The translations under genes were made by a program, and so were the position numbers. From contig CM062289.1 of NCBI GenBank assembly GCA_031216915.1, positions 450,505,866 through 450,569,865 of the forward strand: a stretch of 64,000 nt of DNA. Reading direction: 5' to 3'. Position 1 is the first letter of the stretch, and every line of letters starts with the position of its first letter. Under the pieces are notes generated by a model. That model made no database searches, was not told where the DNA came from, and saw only the letters and a program-made list of their open reading frames with translations. This DNA is from Pictodentalium vernedei. Lineage: Eukaryota; Mollusca; Scaphopoda; Dentaliida; Dentaliidae. Of the stretch, positions 1-61,013 are shown one piece after another.

Positions 1-1711
1 TTTCATCGTCTGCTGGCTGGCTGTTGGGATCCCGCTGTTGTTTGATTCTGCGGAGTATTCTGTCACGTGATTTATCTGTTTTGCATTTGCAAGTGCAAAA
101 CGCTGTTCACTTCAAACCAACACTGCGTGTTATTGGAACAAAGTTACCAAATGAAAAGCATCAATAACACGTCTGTTTGTTGTAACTTAAAAGTACGCAC
201 AAGTCGGATTGTGGCAAAGGTCGTTTTCATTCAGTTATTACGAACCTAAGATGTCGAAGTGACATACTGTCTGACAAATGTCCACGAATTACCATTTCCA
301 AAACAGAAGTTCCGTTCCACTTTGTATGAACCCCAGCAAAACAAAAACAATAAATTTTCGACAATACGTTTCGAGGCCAATTTTATATTGTAGGTCTGAT
401 ATGTTTTTGGGGGGGGAAATAAATCTACAAGACATCATTCATGTACATGCATTAGTTCACAACGCAAAATGTTTTGTTGGACGACCCCTTAAACACTGTT
501 TTAAATTTTGTTAAGTTTATGTCATTATAATTTGAAAAACACTGTGAGTTGCGCGCGCTTCTTGGTTTTACCAAAGTTCATATTATAGAGGTGCAACTAA
601 CATACTTTGGGGGGAAAGCAATTCTTTTTGTATTTCGTATTGTGTTGGAAGACTTCCTCAATGACTACCTTCACCCAAGTTTGTACACTTTTGTACAAAT
701 TCATTAATACATTAAGTACACACAATTATTGTTCATTTGTTCATGTTTTAAAGTTACAAATAAAACAAAGATTTTGATTCACTTTTATCACTGGTGACTT
801 TGAAAATAATACCAAATGTGGTCTTCCACACTGAAGATTCACCAGACTGCTTGTCGTTTCTAAGGGAACAACTCTGCATATTTTCTACCATATTTAACTC
901 TGTCTCTGATACATTCCCTCATTTCTTTTAACTGCCAGACAGATTATGTTAAAATAAATTTACACTATAGTAACTATGTAACAGCAGAATTTGGTACATT
1001 GGGAACTAAGAGATAACTCGTAGTGGCAGTGAATGTGTTAAACTGGGAACTCAATGGACATCTTCAAAATCAATAAACAGTAACAAATTTATTAAAAACA
1101 AACTTAAATGTTTATCTCTCATAAAGTTTAAGGCAACAACCCTTAGTAAAAGTAGCTCAATGTATTTTATCACACAATCAGCATCAAATAGCCCATTATG
1201 AGAACACAGTTTACTACACATCTAATAAACACATCACATTGTGAATGAATATTGACAATCATTAACTGTTTTACCAATTCAAATAGATGACATTTGCCAA
1301 AAAAACATAATCTGAATAAGTAAATATTTTCATTTTAGGCCTCAAAAACATAGCGTATGTCCACTCATTGGAACAAGCTCAGCAGATGCATTCAAATCAG
1401 CGGTCATAAGCCATGTTTTTGAGAAAAAAAATCGGGAAAAGTAATAAAATTTGCTTTGTGAATAATGTGAACTACAGGCCGGTTTTAGTCGTTCCCAGGA
1501 GGTAAAGAAGAAAATTACACATTTTGTGATAATACAATCTTAAATTTGTCATGATTTGACATACAATTTCTCAACCTTGTTCAATGAATCGATTTGAGCC
1601 CAGGTAAACTTCGCCTCATATCAAACTTTGTGAACTCCATTCAAATTAGATTGTGACTGATCAGATGCTCTATATGTGTCACAGGCATCTGATCAATGTT
1701 TTATCTAATTC
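1..1711. other. AT-rich intergenic DNA, no gene recognised
   Basis: No exon or intact element was recognised. Short ORFs here show no protein similarity that I can name. Around 1335-1500 there is a decayed piece of the TTAA family seen at 2809 (phrases such as CTCAAAAACATAG, CTCATTGGAACAAGCTC and GGTCATAAGCCATG). The stretch lies 3' of RUVBL2. Confidence 0.5.
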
Positions 1712-2203
1712 TAGAGATGGTTGGTATATCGTAATATGGTTCGGTATCGAGTCAATACCGATTTACTGTACCAGGTGAATCTCAAACTACCAAAACGTTG
1801 GTACCGTAAATATTCCTGACATTTGTTAAAAAAGAAAAGGATAAAGAACAGACTGTTACGCAAAATTCATGACAAGAAGAGCCCAAGGATTGTTGGTTTC
1901 TAAAAGCAGTCACCATTGGTCATTTGATGTAACAGAAAAGACGAGAGAAAATACCCCCAGGGTATTTTCTCTCAGCGTTTCTGTTACATCAAATGACTGA
2001 TGGCTATCGCTTGTGTTACTTCCAACATTTTGACAATTCGATGGCTTTGTCTGTTGTAAAACGGGGATCTGCGGCAAGGCGGTATATCAAAATGCCATTC
2101 AATATTGGTGTGAGTACATGTACCGTAATGATATCAAGGCAAATCATTCTAAAAATACCGATACTGAAACCAAACTTGAAAATTTCAATACTGCCCAGCT
2201 CTA
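1712..2203. mobile_element. hAT-like MITE with internal palindrome
   Basis: The left end TAGAGATGGTTGGTAT and the inverted right end TAGAGCTGGGCAGTATT are related, and both are followed by 'accgata/cggtat'-rich subterminal DNA. This is typical of hAT-like MITEs. No 8-bp target duplication was found, so the limits are approximate. An internal palindrome fills 1919-1997, with arms beginning GTCATTTGATGTAACAG. There is no transposase. Confidence 0.5.
1919..1997. repeat. near-perfect palindrome, arms about 36 bp
   Basis: The arm from GTCATTTGATGTAACAG to GAGAGAAAATACCC is mirrored by GGGTATTTTCTCTC to CTGTTACATCAAATGAC, with a very short centre and about one bulge. It sits inside the hAT-like MITE at 1712-2203. 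Confidence 0.85.
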
Positions 2204-2808
2204 ATCCATAGTGTTACTGGTGAGAAGAAACGTATAGATGAGAAGACAATATTGTTTGGCCAATTATTGTTTTCTTTATTTTCAATGACTCACATGAAAA
2301 ACATTTGAATGAAACATATTCTATATACCGTGACAAATGGGCCATGAGTGTCTTCTGAACAATGACATAATGGCAGTCTTGAAGCATCCCTAGTTTGAAT
2401 AAATGTCTTTGGGCACTCTCCAATAATTTGTAATAAAACAAGTTTTGAATAACAAATTCAGACCACCAAAAATAATCTAGCCCTCAACCAGGTAATTACT
2501 AATGTGAAAAATGTCTTGTTATTGGTACTTTCTGACGTTTGACACCGCATTTTGAAAAACGTTGAAGAAACTGAATTCCCAGTGATGTTTGAACGTCAGG
2601 ATAATTAAATTCTCAAAGGGTTAACAACTGAAGATTGGCCTTAATTGTAAAATGGTGGAGTGCCATCTCCAATAAAACATTGCATACTTTCTGTTTCATT
2701 TATATACTGAGAGATAGAGGTCAATGCAACCCTAAAATTCATTATGACCTTTGAGTACTTGTCCTGAATATTCCAAGATAGATGTACAGGGGATAATCAT
2801 AACATTAA

Positions 2809-3051
2809 CCCTTTACCTAACATGAAAAGCAGATGACACTTGCAAAAAAAATTCTTGAATAACTAATTTTTTTCATTTTTTGTCTCAAAAACATAGGTTA
2901 TGACCCCTCGTTGGAACGAGCTCGACGAGCTCGTTCCAACGAGGGGTCATAACCTATGTTTTGGAGACAAAAAATGAAAAAATAATAAAAATTCATTGGC
3001 GATTTTTGAGAATCGCGCTGGCCGGTTTTGGCCGTTACGTTGGGTAAAGGG
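2809..3051. mobile_element. piggyBac-like TTAA MITE (family A), copy 1
   Basis: A 243-bp element flanked on both sides by TTAA (2805-2808 and 3052-3055). Its ends are CCCTTTACCTAAC and GTTGGGTAAAGGG. A TTAA duplication and a terminus starting CCC fit the piggyBac superfamily. The middle is a long palindrome (2881-2969) centred on GAGCTCGACGAGCTC. The spacers between termini and palindrome are not complementary, so the palindrome is a separate module. No coding capacity. Confidence 0.85.
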
Positions 3052-3698
3052 TTAAAGTAGACTGCGTGCTGATATTTTTTTTTACAATATTTTCAGATAA
3101 AATTTCAGGTGCCAGAACCTGTGGTTAAAGATATTCAGTTAGCAGCTGGTTATATTCTGTTCATATGGATGTTCTGTTTCAATGTGTTCGAGATAACCTG
3201 CATTTTCTCTCCAATAAACAGAACTGATAACCAAATTAAAAGTACCAGAAATCACATTGCATTCTGGAAGTAGAGTTTAACAAGACCTGCTAACAAACAT
3301 TCACAACTGTGTCATTTCACGTTAATCCATCTCCTATACCAGGTGTCCACGGATGAGACATTTAAGTGAGACAGATGTATCTTACCCACCCCACCTTACA
3401 TAATATCATGCCACGTTATACGTCAATGTCATGGTGCATCTCAACAGTTTTCTCATTGCTAAAACACCTTAACCCTGTCTATGTGCGTACTGTCATTCAG
3501 TTTTGAAGGATATACCTTTGGTATATTCTGAACAATTTGTCACTCTTTTGCAAGATGAGCTTGTTTTTAGTCAACAACCAATCTGCAATTGGATAGATTG
3601 CACGCCATATGACTACTCATTGAACTGTCAAATGGGTATATGGGCAAGAGAAGAATTATCAACAATCAATTATCCTCAGAGCAGGAGATTTGCACTAG

Positions 3699-3939
3699 CC
3701 CTTTACATAACCAGAAAAGCAGATGACACTTGCGAACGAAATTGTTGAATAAGCAATTTTTTTATTTTTTTGTCTCAAAAACATAGGTTATGATCCCTCA
3801 TTGGAACGAGCTCGTTGAGCTCATTCCAATGAGGGGTCATAACCTATGTTTTTGAGACAAAAAAGAAAAAAATAATTAAAATTAATCGGCGATTTTTGTG
3901 AATAGCGCTGGACGGTTTTGAGTTACGTTGGGTAAAGAG
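3699..3939. mobile_element. TTAA-family MITE (family A), copy 2, flanked by CTAG
   Basis: Same structure as the copy at 2809: spacer AGCAGATGACACTTGC, central palindrome 3771-3859, then GTTGGGTAAAGAG. The four bases on each side are CTAG instead of TTAA (3695-3698 and 3940-3943). This is either a non-canonical target or matched decay of the duplication. Confidence 0.75.
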
Positions 3940-4277
3940 CTAGACAGAGGATGATAATATTATTACACTAGAATGTCACATAAGAATACACTGTCACCAA
4001 CGAGAGCCCTGCAAAGCTTCGAAATTCAATTTGATTCAAAATTGTCCCGACCATTCAATTCTAATCGGGTCGATTTGGAAATTTCCGAATAGCTGAGATG
4101 TTATCAAAATCCTACAGTTTCTTCTTGTGAACTCTTCTTCTCTGATCAGGTCTTCTGTACATGACACTTAATGATAGAAGAAGAGGTCAAGAAGGTACAA
4201 TTTGAAAAATACTGATTTTGTGTCTGGAATATTCTGTTTTTTGATGAACTTACATGAACAAATGAGTCACTGTTGAT

Positions 4278-4530
4278 CAAGCTAGAAAATAAGTAGACTG
4301 TCATCTGCAAAATGAGATCCCCAGAGGGTGAGTTTAGTGATGCTAGACTGCAAAGCAGGGTAGCATCACCAAATTTACCCTCTGTGAACCTCAATCTGAA
4401 TCAGGGTCTCAAAACTGAACAGAAAGAAGTACCCAGAGGATAAATTGACTCACTGTATGGGATAGCATCATCAAATTCACCCTCTGGGAACCTCATTCTG
4501 CAAATGTCAGACTGCTTATTTTCAGGCCTG
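4278..4530. mobile_element. hAT-like MITE (family D), copy 1
   Basis: A 253-bp element with imperfect TIRs of about 50 bp (CAAGCTAGAAAATAAG and inverted CAGGCCTGAAAATAAG). Flanking octamers CTGTTGAT (4270-4277) and CTGTCGAT (4531-4538) match at 7 of 8 bases. A second copy of the same length is at 54811-55063 with a perfect octamer duplication. No ORF of note. Confidence 0.8.
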
Positions 4531-4652
4531 CTGTCGATTAGAATACTTGAGTGGAGAATGACATTTGCTATTTTCACTGTTGTGAGAATGTGCACTAAAT
4601 ACAACTTGACTGGCATGAAATTCAATATGACTTGAAATCTTGAGATTCATAC

Positions 4653-4672
4653 CCCCCCCCCCCTCCCCCTGT
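4653..4672. repeat. C-rich homopolymer tract
   Basis: A run of cytosines with one interrupting T, one of several long G/C homopolymers in the window. Confidence 0.9.
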
Positions 4673-4749
4673 GAACAAATCCTCCTTCATTCCCTTTTCT
4701 ATAATAAACCAGAGAACTAAAAAGGTAAAGCTACACACAAGGCCATATA

Positions 4750-5322
4750 CAGTGGAGCCCACTTAATTGGAAATATCTTAACTGAATAACCCTCTTAATT
4801 GAATATAATTTCCCAACACAAACTATTTACCATACCACCAGTACAATTTGATCTGTTAATTGAATATAGGTAATAGAGTAAACTCCTGTTAATTGAATAA
4901 AAAATCTTGAAACCTGTCGAGAAATTACCCTAACTCTCTGCAGTATTCCTTGTTTATTCCCAACACAAACTATTTACCATACCACCAGTACAATTTGACT
5001 TGTTAATTGAATATAGGTTATAGAGTAAACTCCTGTTAATTGAATAAAAAATTTTGAAACCTGTCGAGAAATTACCCTAACTCTCTGCAGTTTTCCTTGT
5101 TTATAGACCTATTTGGCCTCAGTGCATCCAATACAGGCATTTAATCTATTATATCTTGTTTGACAGAGCTCATGGAGCTCTGTCAAACTAGATATAATAG
5201 AATAAATGCTAAGTTTATCTCTAGAATACAGGAAAGTGGCACAATCCCTGTTAATTGGACACTCCTATTAATTGAATAATTTCCATTAGCAAAGAGGCTA
5301 TTCAATTAACAGGGTCCCACTG
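4750..5322. mobile_element. pogo/Tc1-like MITE (family B), copy 1
   Basis: Ends are CAGTGGAGCCCACTTAATTG and CAATTAACAGGGTCCCACTG, flanked by TA on both sides, fitting a Tc1/mariner-pogo-type element. Motifs of the form CTGTTAATTGAATA recur throughout. An internal direct duplication of about 150 bp (CCCAACACAAACTATTTACC at about 4813 and 4959) enlarges this copy. A palindrome at about 5143-5212 is centred on GAGCTCATGGAGCTC. A second copy at 19163-26510 is split by a DIRS element. Confidence 0.8.
5143..5212. repeat. palindrome with GAGCTC centre, shared by families B and C
   Basis: The core TTGTTTGACAGAGCTC is mirrored by GAGCTCTGTCAAAC, with outer arms continuing to GCATTTA / TAAATGC. The same core occurs in TTAA family C elements at 28015 and 55308 although their termini are unrelated. 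Confidence 0.85.
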
Positions 5323-5643
5323 TACTAATACAATGAAGGCATTGTTACCTTCATTCAATTATTCACTTTATAATAACTTCATACAAAACAATCACCTCAG
5401 ACATTACCTCTTCAGTCATTTTGTTTAAAGTTCACAATTGCCATGGGTGCCTTACATGTGAACTTTATGCTTTTACATCAAAGCATCAAAAGAAGATACA
5501 TTTCTAGTGACAGAATATTTGAATTAAATTTGAACAATTTTCTGTTTGTTGGCTGTCGTTTGGTATTGGCAGTTTTCCAATGAGGGAGTTGACAAGAAAT
5601 TGTTGCTCAGCAGTTTTACATCATTAAAATCCATGTTTTATAA

Positions 5644-55954
<50,311 letters not shown>

Positions 55955-56064
55955 TCACAATTATTTTTAAATATTACAAAATTTAAACATATAGGCAATG
56001 ATGGGTGGAATAATGGTGCCATGGATATTTTTTTTTTTTATCAAACCACGCAAAATAGTCTCAG

Positions 56065-56471
56065 TTAGGCCACACAAAGTAGATCTTCTGTTTCTCAGGC
56101 CATTATTTGTGAAATTGCATGCGGCAAGCGTTTTTTTATTTTATTTTTTATTTCAGTAATTACTTTTTTGCCAACAAAAGTTCATGTTCTTGGTTCAAGT
56201 TTTAGGCCTCATAATCTGCAGAATAGCATGGGTGGTGGTGTATTTCATCCCTTGAGTGCAAGAAGGCTTTGCAATGCTAAAGCATTTCAAAGCCTTCTTG
56301 CACTCAAGGGACAAATTCATCAATTTTTTTAACTTCGGTAAAGTATCAGACATAAACCATTTAATTTTTATTTTTTTCAAGTTTAAATTGGTTATAAAAA
56401 GAGAGCATGCGGTAGCCAAAAGGACCATGCGGTAGGGCCTGAGAAACAGATTTTTTATTTTTTTAGGCCTT
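56065..56471. mobile_element. palindrome-bearing MITE (family E), copy 3
   Basis: TTAGGCC start, TTCTGTTTCTCAGGCC and GGCCTGAGAAACAGA subterminal repeats. Palindrome at 56246-56312 (CTTGAGTGCAAGAAGGCTTT and complement). Same orientation as the copy at 6381. Confidence 0.75.
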
Positions 56472-56486
56472 AAGTGATGCTTTTAA

Positions 56487-56593
56487 CCCTCTGCAGTCTG
56501 ATGTCAAAATGCCAATGTTTTCAGCAGCAAATATTTCCCATAATGCAGTTTGATATTTTACCAAATATACCTTGATTGACAGAGCTCAATGAG
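56487..56593. mobile_element. TTAA MITE (family C), copy 3, cut at the palindrome centre
   Basis: TTAA then CCCTCTGCAGTCTGATGTCA, running to GACAGAGCTCAATGAGCTC, where it stops. The right half is missing and unrelated fold-back DNA begins. Confidence 0.75.
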
Positions 56594-57300
56594 CTCGACT
56601 GGTAATAAGTGTGCGCGACTGGTAATTTTACTGCAACCTGAGTCAATGGAGTACAATCTTCACTTTCCTGGTAGGAACTGGCGATTGCCGCAAGTACATT
56701 CAATTGTGAATTGTTTAAGCTCACAATCGGCCGATTCTGATGCCAATCCCGATTGTAATACCATGCACTACTAGACAAGTCAAGGCTCGAAAGAACTACA
56801 TTAAACTAAATATTTTTCTTTCTTGACTGGAGTCGTAGTAAAATTACCAGTCACGCACACTTGGGCGGTAAACGTGGCTCTCACAGAGCCACGTTTACCG
56901 CCCAAGTGTGTGTGACTGGTAATTTTACTGCAACCTGAGTCAATGGAGTACAATCTTCACTTTCCTGGTAGGAACTGGCGATTGCCGCAAGTACATTCAA
57001 TTGGGAGCTTCACTTGTCGTTTAACTTGTGTATCCCGTAAAAGGGGCGTCTGGAGAGATTAAGCATACACACTGTGGTTCTTTCTCAACTTTATTGAATG
57101 GTATCTTTGGCATCATTTTACATCAGCAGTTGAACAAGATAATGAAATGCAATTAATGAATCATTGCGAAATCCTTGGCAACAATCGGTTGAACCGATGT
57201 TCTAGGAGCCGTTGCTGTTGTCATCCGATTGCCTACAATCGGCCGATTGTGACGGCCGGTTCCGATCATCGGTTGAACACTAGTTGATGTTATCAGTGTG
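56594..57300. repeat. fold-back structure with direct and inverted repeats
   Basis: A segment of about 92 bp beginning GACTGGTAATTTTACTGCAA occurs at about 56616-56708 and again at 56918-57008, nearly identical. Between them, 56837-56935 forms a palindrome with arms of about 45 bp (AGTAAAATTACCAGTC, CCCAAGTGTG centre region GGCTCTCACAGAGCC). hAT-like ends with CAATCGGCCGATT are nearby (56733-56771 and 57230-57290). Confidence 0.75.
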
Positions 57301-57847
57301 CATATGAGATGGATCTTACAGCACTCCATTTTCCAAGAGATTAGGGTTGGGACGATACACCAAATTCACGGTATCTAGGTACACAAGTCACAATACGATA
57401 AGTGTCTAGATACATATCTTAATATTCATCCTGGTATTGAAGATACAGTTAAGATTGCAGGGACAATGGTGGAGCAAGCAATTCATAGTTGGGGAGCACA
57501 GATACATTAGGGGGGAGGGGGGATCAACTTCAGTGCCCCACCCACCCCCTCAACTTCCCATATTCTATCCCGTACAGCACTGACTGGTCACCCATGTCTG
57601 AGCTCATACTTGGGCATAAGCCCATCCCTAACTTTACAAATGTGAGTTACCAAGTGGCTGCTCTTAGTCTTAGCACATCTTTCTACTTTTCAGTTTTAGA
57701 ATAAGGACAATTTTAGTCACAGGCGCTGGTAATTACGACAAAAATAGGTAAGTAGTCATCTGATGATCACGACAACTAACCTTACCAAATACATAAAAAA
57801 TGGAGGAGTACCCTGGTCCCGAAGGTTGGAAATGAAAATTTAAATAT
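57301..57847. other. DNA without recognised gene
   Basis: GGGTTGGGACGATACACC at 57344 looks like one end of a hAT-like element without its partner. No exon of RUVBL2 was found here. Confidence 0.4.
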
Positions 57848-58149
57848 TTTAGTAAATGTTGTTTCTTAACAAACCTACCACAATTGTTTACAATTGGCTG
57901 TAAAGTAAGTGCAAGCTCTACTTCGGAACTAACTCAAGACTAGAAACGTTTCCAAACGAGTTGGAAAAGTGGAAGAGTGCAAAAGCACGAAAAAGATCGA
58001 AAAAGGGTCGAGCGAGACCGGTGCTCGACATTACAGGTACTCTCTCTGCACACCTGACATTTCTTGCATTTACCAAGTGAATGTGCAACAACCGTGACGT
58101 CAATTCCGTATTTCCGGCAACGAGAAGTTTGTGATTTAGCGGGGAGGCA

Positions 58150-58300
58150 ACGATATTCCCAAGGAGAGTGTGCCTCCGGTAAACAATTGTGATAGGTATG
58201 TAAAGAAACAAAATTTACTAAAAAATTTTAATTTCTTCTCAACCTACTCACAATTGTATACAATTGGCTGAATAAACAATAGGAGGAGGTGAATCACATA
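58150..58300. repeat. internal complementary region of third DIRS family
   Basis: AAACAATTGTGATAGGTATG to AAATTTACTAAA is the inverse of the 3' end at 57848-57900. The adjoining TTTCTTCTCAACCTACTCAC to ACAATTGGCTG should be the inverse of the 5' end outside the window. Confidence 0.75.
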
Positions 58301-58412
58301 ACCAATACCAACAAGCACAGCAGAAAGAAATGCAAGGAAGGCAGACAATAATAGCGAAACCTGTAAATGAAAAAAGAAAGAAGCATCTGAAAAAAAAACA
58401 AGGCAGAGCGAT

Positions 58413-59892
58413 CAAGGTTGGGGTATTCGTATTCGTATTCGGTATTCAGTCGTATTCAATACATTTTTTCAAGTATTCAAATGTATTCAGTATTCATGCA
58501 ATTTTAAAGTATTCGTATTCGTATTCGAATACAGTCAAATTTGAGGTGTATTCATGAATACTTTTTGAATACTATTTGAATACTTTTCTTGTTTTTGTCC
58601 AAGATGTCATCAAGGAACAAATTGCTAGTTTTTATTCATTACAAAATGCCAGATAATCCATCTGGTACTATAAAAGTTCAATGTAAGCACTGTCCAACAT
58701 TCATATCAGGTCCATCAAATAGTACATCAAACTTAATACTACACATCAAGGTAAGTTCAATTATTTATCTGTCTTTTGATAGCAAACTCTTCATTGTTCC
58801 AATATTGTTTCACTGTAACTTAACATTGTAATTGTACAGATTATTCTTAGGACAAAGGATATCAGTCTGGCCAAAGTATTCATTTTTAATCCCTAAACAA
58901 CTCCATTATCCAATTAATACTAATCTAATATTTTTCTACAGTTATAGTTGAAATAAGGTGCAGACTGATAGATCTGTAAAATTATTGTGCTTGAATTACA
59001 ACATTTTCCCAATAGTGCAGTAAATGCTTAATTGATTTTTGTGAATAGCACTGGGCCTGGCCAGTTTTTTTCTCACCAGCAATGTATGTTTAAATATTTT
59101 AATAAAAGACATGAAGAAAAGAGGCCACAATTAATAGACATTATTGGGGGTCATAAAATGCAGTTTAGAAGAAAAAAACTTTAAAAAATACCCCAAAATT
59201 GTGTTAATTTCTCACAGTTCCCTATTTAATAATTTTATTTTTCCATTTTTTCCTTCCAAACTGCCTCTTATGACCCTACTTTGGTGTCATAAGATGCAGT
59301 TTAGAAGAACAAAAATCCTGAAAAAATAGAAAAAAAAATTGGCGTTGATAGTATATATATGGCGATATATATTTAAAACGAGCTCATTCCAATGAGGGGT
59401 CATAAACTATGTTTTTCAGACAACAAGTTAAAATGTTAAAATGTCATATAGAAAAAATGGTAAGAATTGGTATTCTTGATCTGTACTTTTTACATAGAAG
59501 TGTTGGAAACATTTTGGTTTAGGGGGAGAGGAGGGGGAGGGGGGGGGGGGGCTTGGTGTAAGTGGACTTTACACTCTTTTTTTTCTTTTGTTTGTCTTTA
59601 ATACCAACTTATGTCTGTTGATTGGATTCTAAAGGATTAAGAGATCCACCCTCTGAATCCCAATAAGAATGATCAAATTATCATCCATTTACAAGAAATA
59701 ATTTTGAAAAGTATTCAAGTATTCATATTTGTATTCATGAATACATTGTAAAGTATTCGTATGTAAAGTAAAATGTAAGTTTAGAAGAAAAAACTTCTAT
59801 CATTGTCATTATCATTCGTTTTCGTATTCATAAAATTTCAAAGTATTCGTATTCGTATTCAATACATTTACAATGTATTCGCCCCAACCCTG
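58413..59892 (+). mobile_element. hAT element with BED-finger exon, exact 8-bp target duplication
   Basis: AGAGCGAT at 58405-58412 and 59893-59900. Ends CAAGGTTGGGGTATTCG and, inverted, CAGGGTTGGGGCGAATAC. Subterminal GTATTCGTATTC arrays occur at both ends. A 58589-58831 frame carries GTIKVQCKHCPTFISG and NLILHIK, a BED-type zinc finger as at the N-terminus of hAT transposases. The catalytic domain is absent, so this is a deletion derivative. Confidence 0.92.
58589..58831 (+). pseudogene. hAT transposase N-terminal fragment (BED zinc finger)
   Basis: Starts after ACTTTTCTTGTTTTTGTCC. Residues about 25-55 hold the Cys-x2-Cys pair (QCKHC) and a downstream NLILHIK with one of the expected His. 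A GT after CATCAAG could be a splice donor. No catalytic DDE or hAT dimerisation region follows. Confidence 0.7.
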
Positions 59893-59909
59893 AGAGCGAT
59901 GCACAAACC

Positions 59910-60611
59910 TCAAAAAACAGATTGCTGCTGCAGGTGGCGGAGATAAAAGGAGAAGAAAGTAGAAGCATTCTTCCAGTAAGCCACATTCATAACATCCCAG
60001 AGCAAAACAGAATTGGAGAACGCCCAGGATGTAGAAATGGCACGAACCTCATGAGCATTAAACCGGTTCAAAACAAGATCCGAAGCAGACGAACTGGAAT
60101 AAGCCAGCTTGACTGCAAGACAGATCCATCTGGAAATAGAATGGGAAGAGATAGACTGCCTCCCAGGAATGAGAGACAGAAAGAATCTCTTCTGACACCT
60201 CCGAATGAACTGCGTGCGATTAAGATAAGTCTTGATCGCACGAAGAGGACAAAGAAGAGGCCTCCGGCCATCGACAGCTGGAAGAGCCCGAATGCAGATG
60301 GGAGGAGGTACCGAATCAGGAAGTTGATTCTTGCCAGAAAAGAGCAATCAGTAGTGAAGGTTACACTGTTAGCCTCATTTCTGAAGAAAGCAGAATCAAC
60401 AGAAAGAGCATGAAGCTCACTGACACGTCTGGCAGAAGCAAACGCAAGAAGGAAAGCAGTCTTATAGGTGAGAAAATGCATATCGGTCTCAGATAAAGGC
60501 TCGAATAGCACCTCCTCAATGCAACACCCATGCCAAGTTCCACTTGGGTGTAAGATGCAAAACTTGAGGCCACTTCAGAGAAAGGTGCCGATTCAGTTTG
60601 GAGAGAAAGAG
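59910..60611 (-). pseudogene. tyrosine recombinase of third DIRS family, frameshifted
   Basis: The 60511-60068 frame has LTYKTAFLLAFASARRVSELH with the first catalytic Arg. The overlapping 60347-59910 frame has NAHEVRAISTSWAF (His-x-x-Arg) and ends FFSFYLRHLQQQSVF with a candidate catalytic Tyr. The stop is at 59910-59912. The insertion at 58413 is just downstream, so it does not break the enzyme, but the frame change does. Confidence 0.85.
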
Positions 60612-61013
60612 ATTACGCACCGCTTTCCCACATAAGAAAAAGTATCAGACAGCACAGACCGATAGCCCTTAATTGTAACAGGCTGGAGGGACTTGGAGTC
60701 AAAAAGGTATACCAGAAAATCCACAATTTGAGTGATTGACGGATTACAGTAATCCACATTTTGAGCTGTACATCAACAGCAGAAAACCTTCCACTTAGCA
60801 GCATAAGCCATGCCAGTGGAATGTTGCCATGATGCAGAAATGCACTCCACTGTTCATCTCGAAAAACCTCTACGTCGGATAAAAGACAGGCGTGAAGGGA
60901 CAGGCTTGTCAGGTTGTTGTGATACTTCCTAGGATGACCCTTGGAAAAAAGATCGCGATGTAGAGGTAGACGAATCGGCCCCGATCTGCCAACAGAGGCC
61001 GCAGCAGATTGAT

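Noticed and set aside
59922-60413. Plus-strand 163-codon frame
   Set aside because: Antisense shadow of the tyrosine recombinase.
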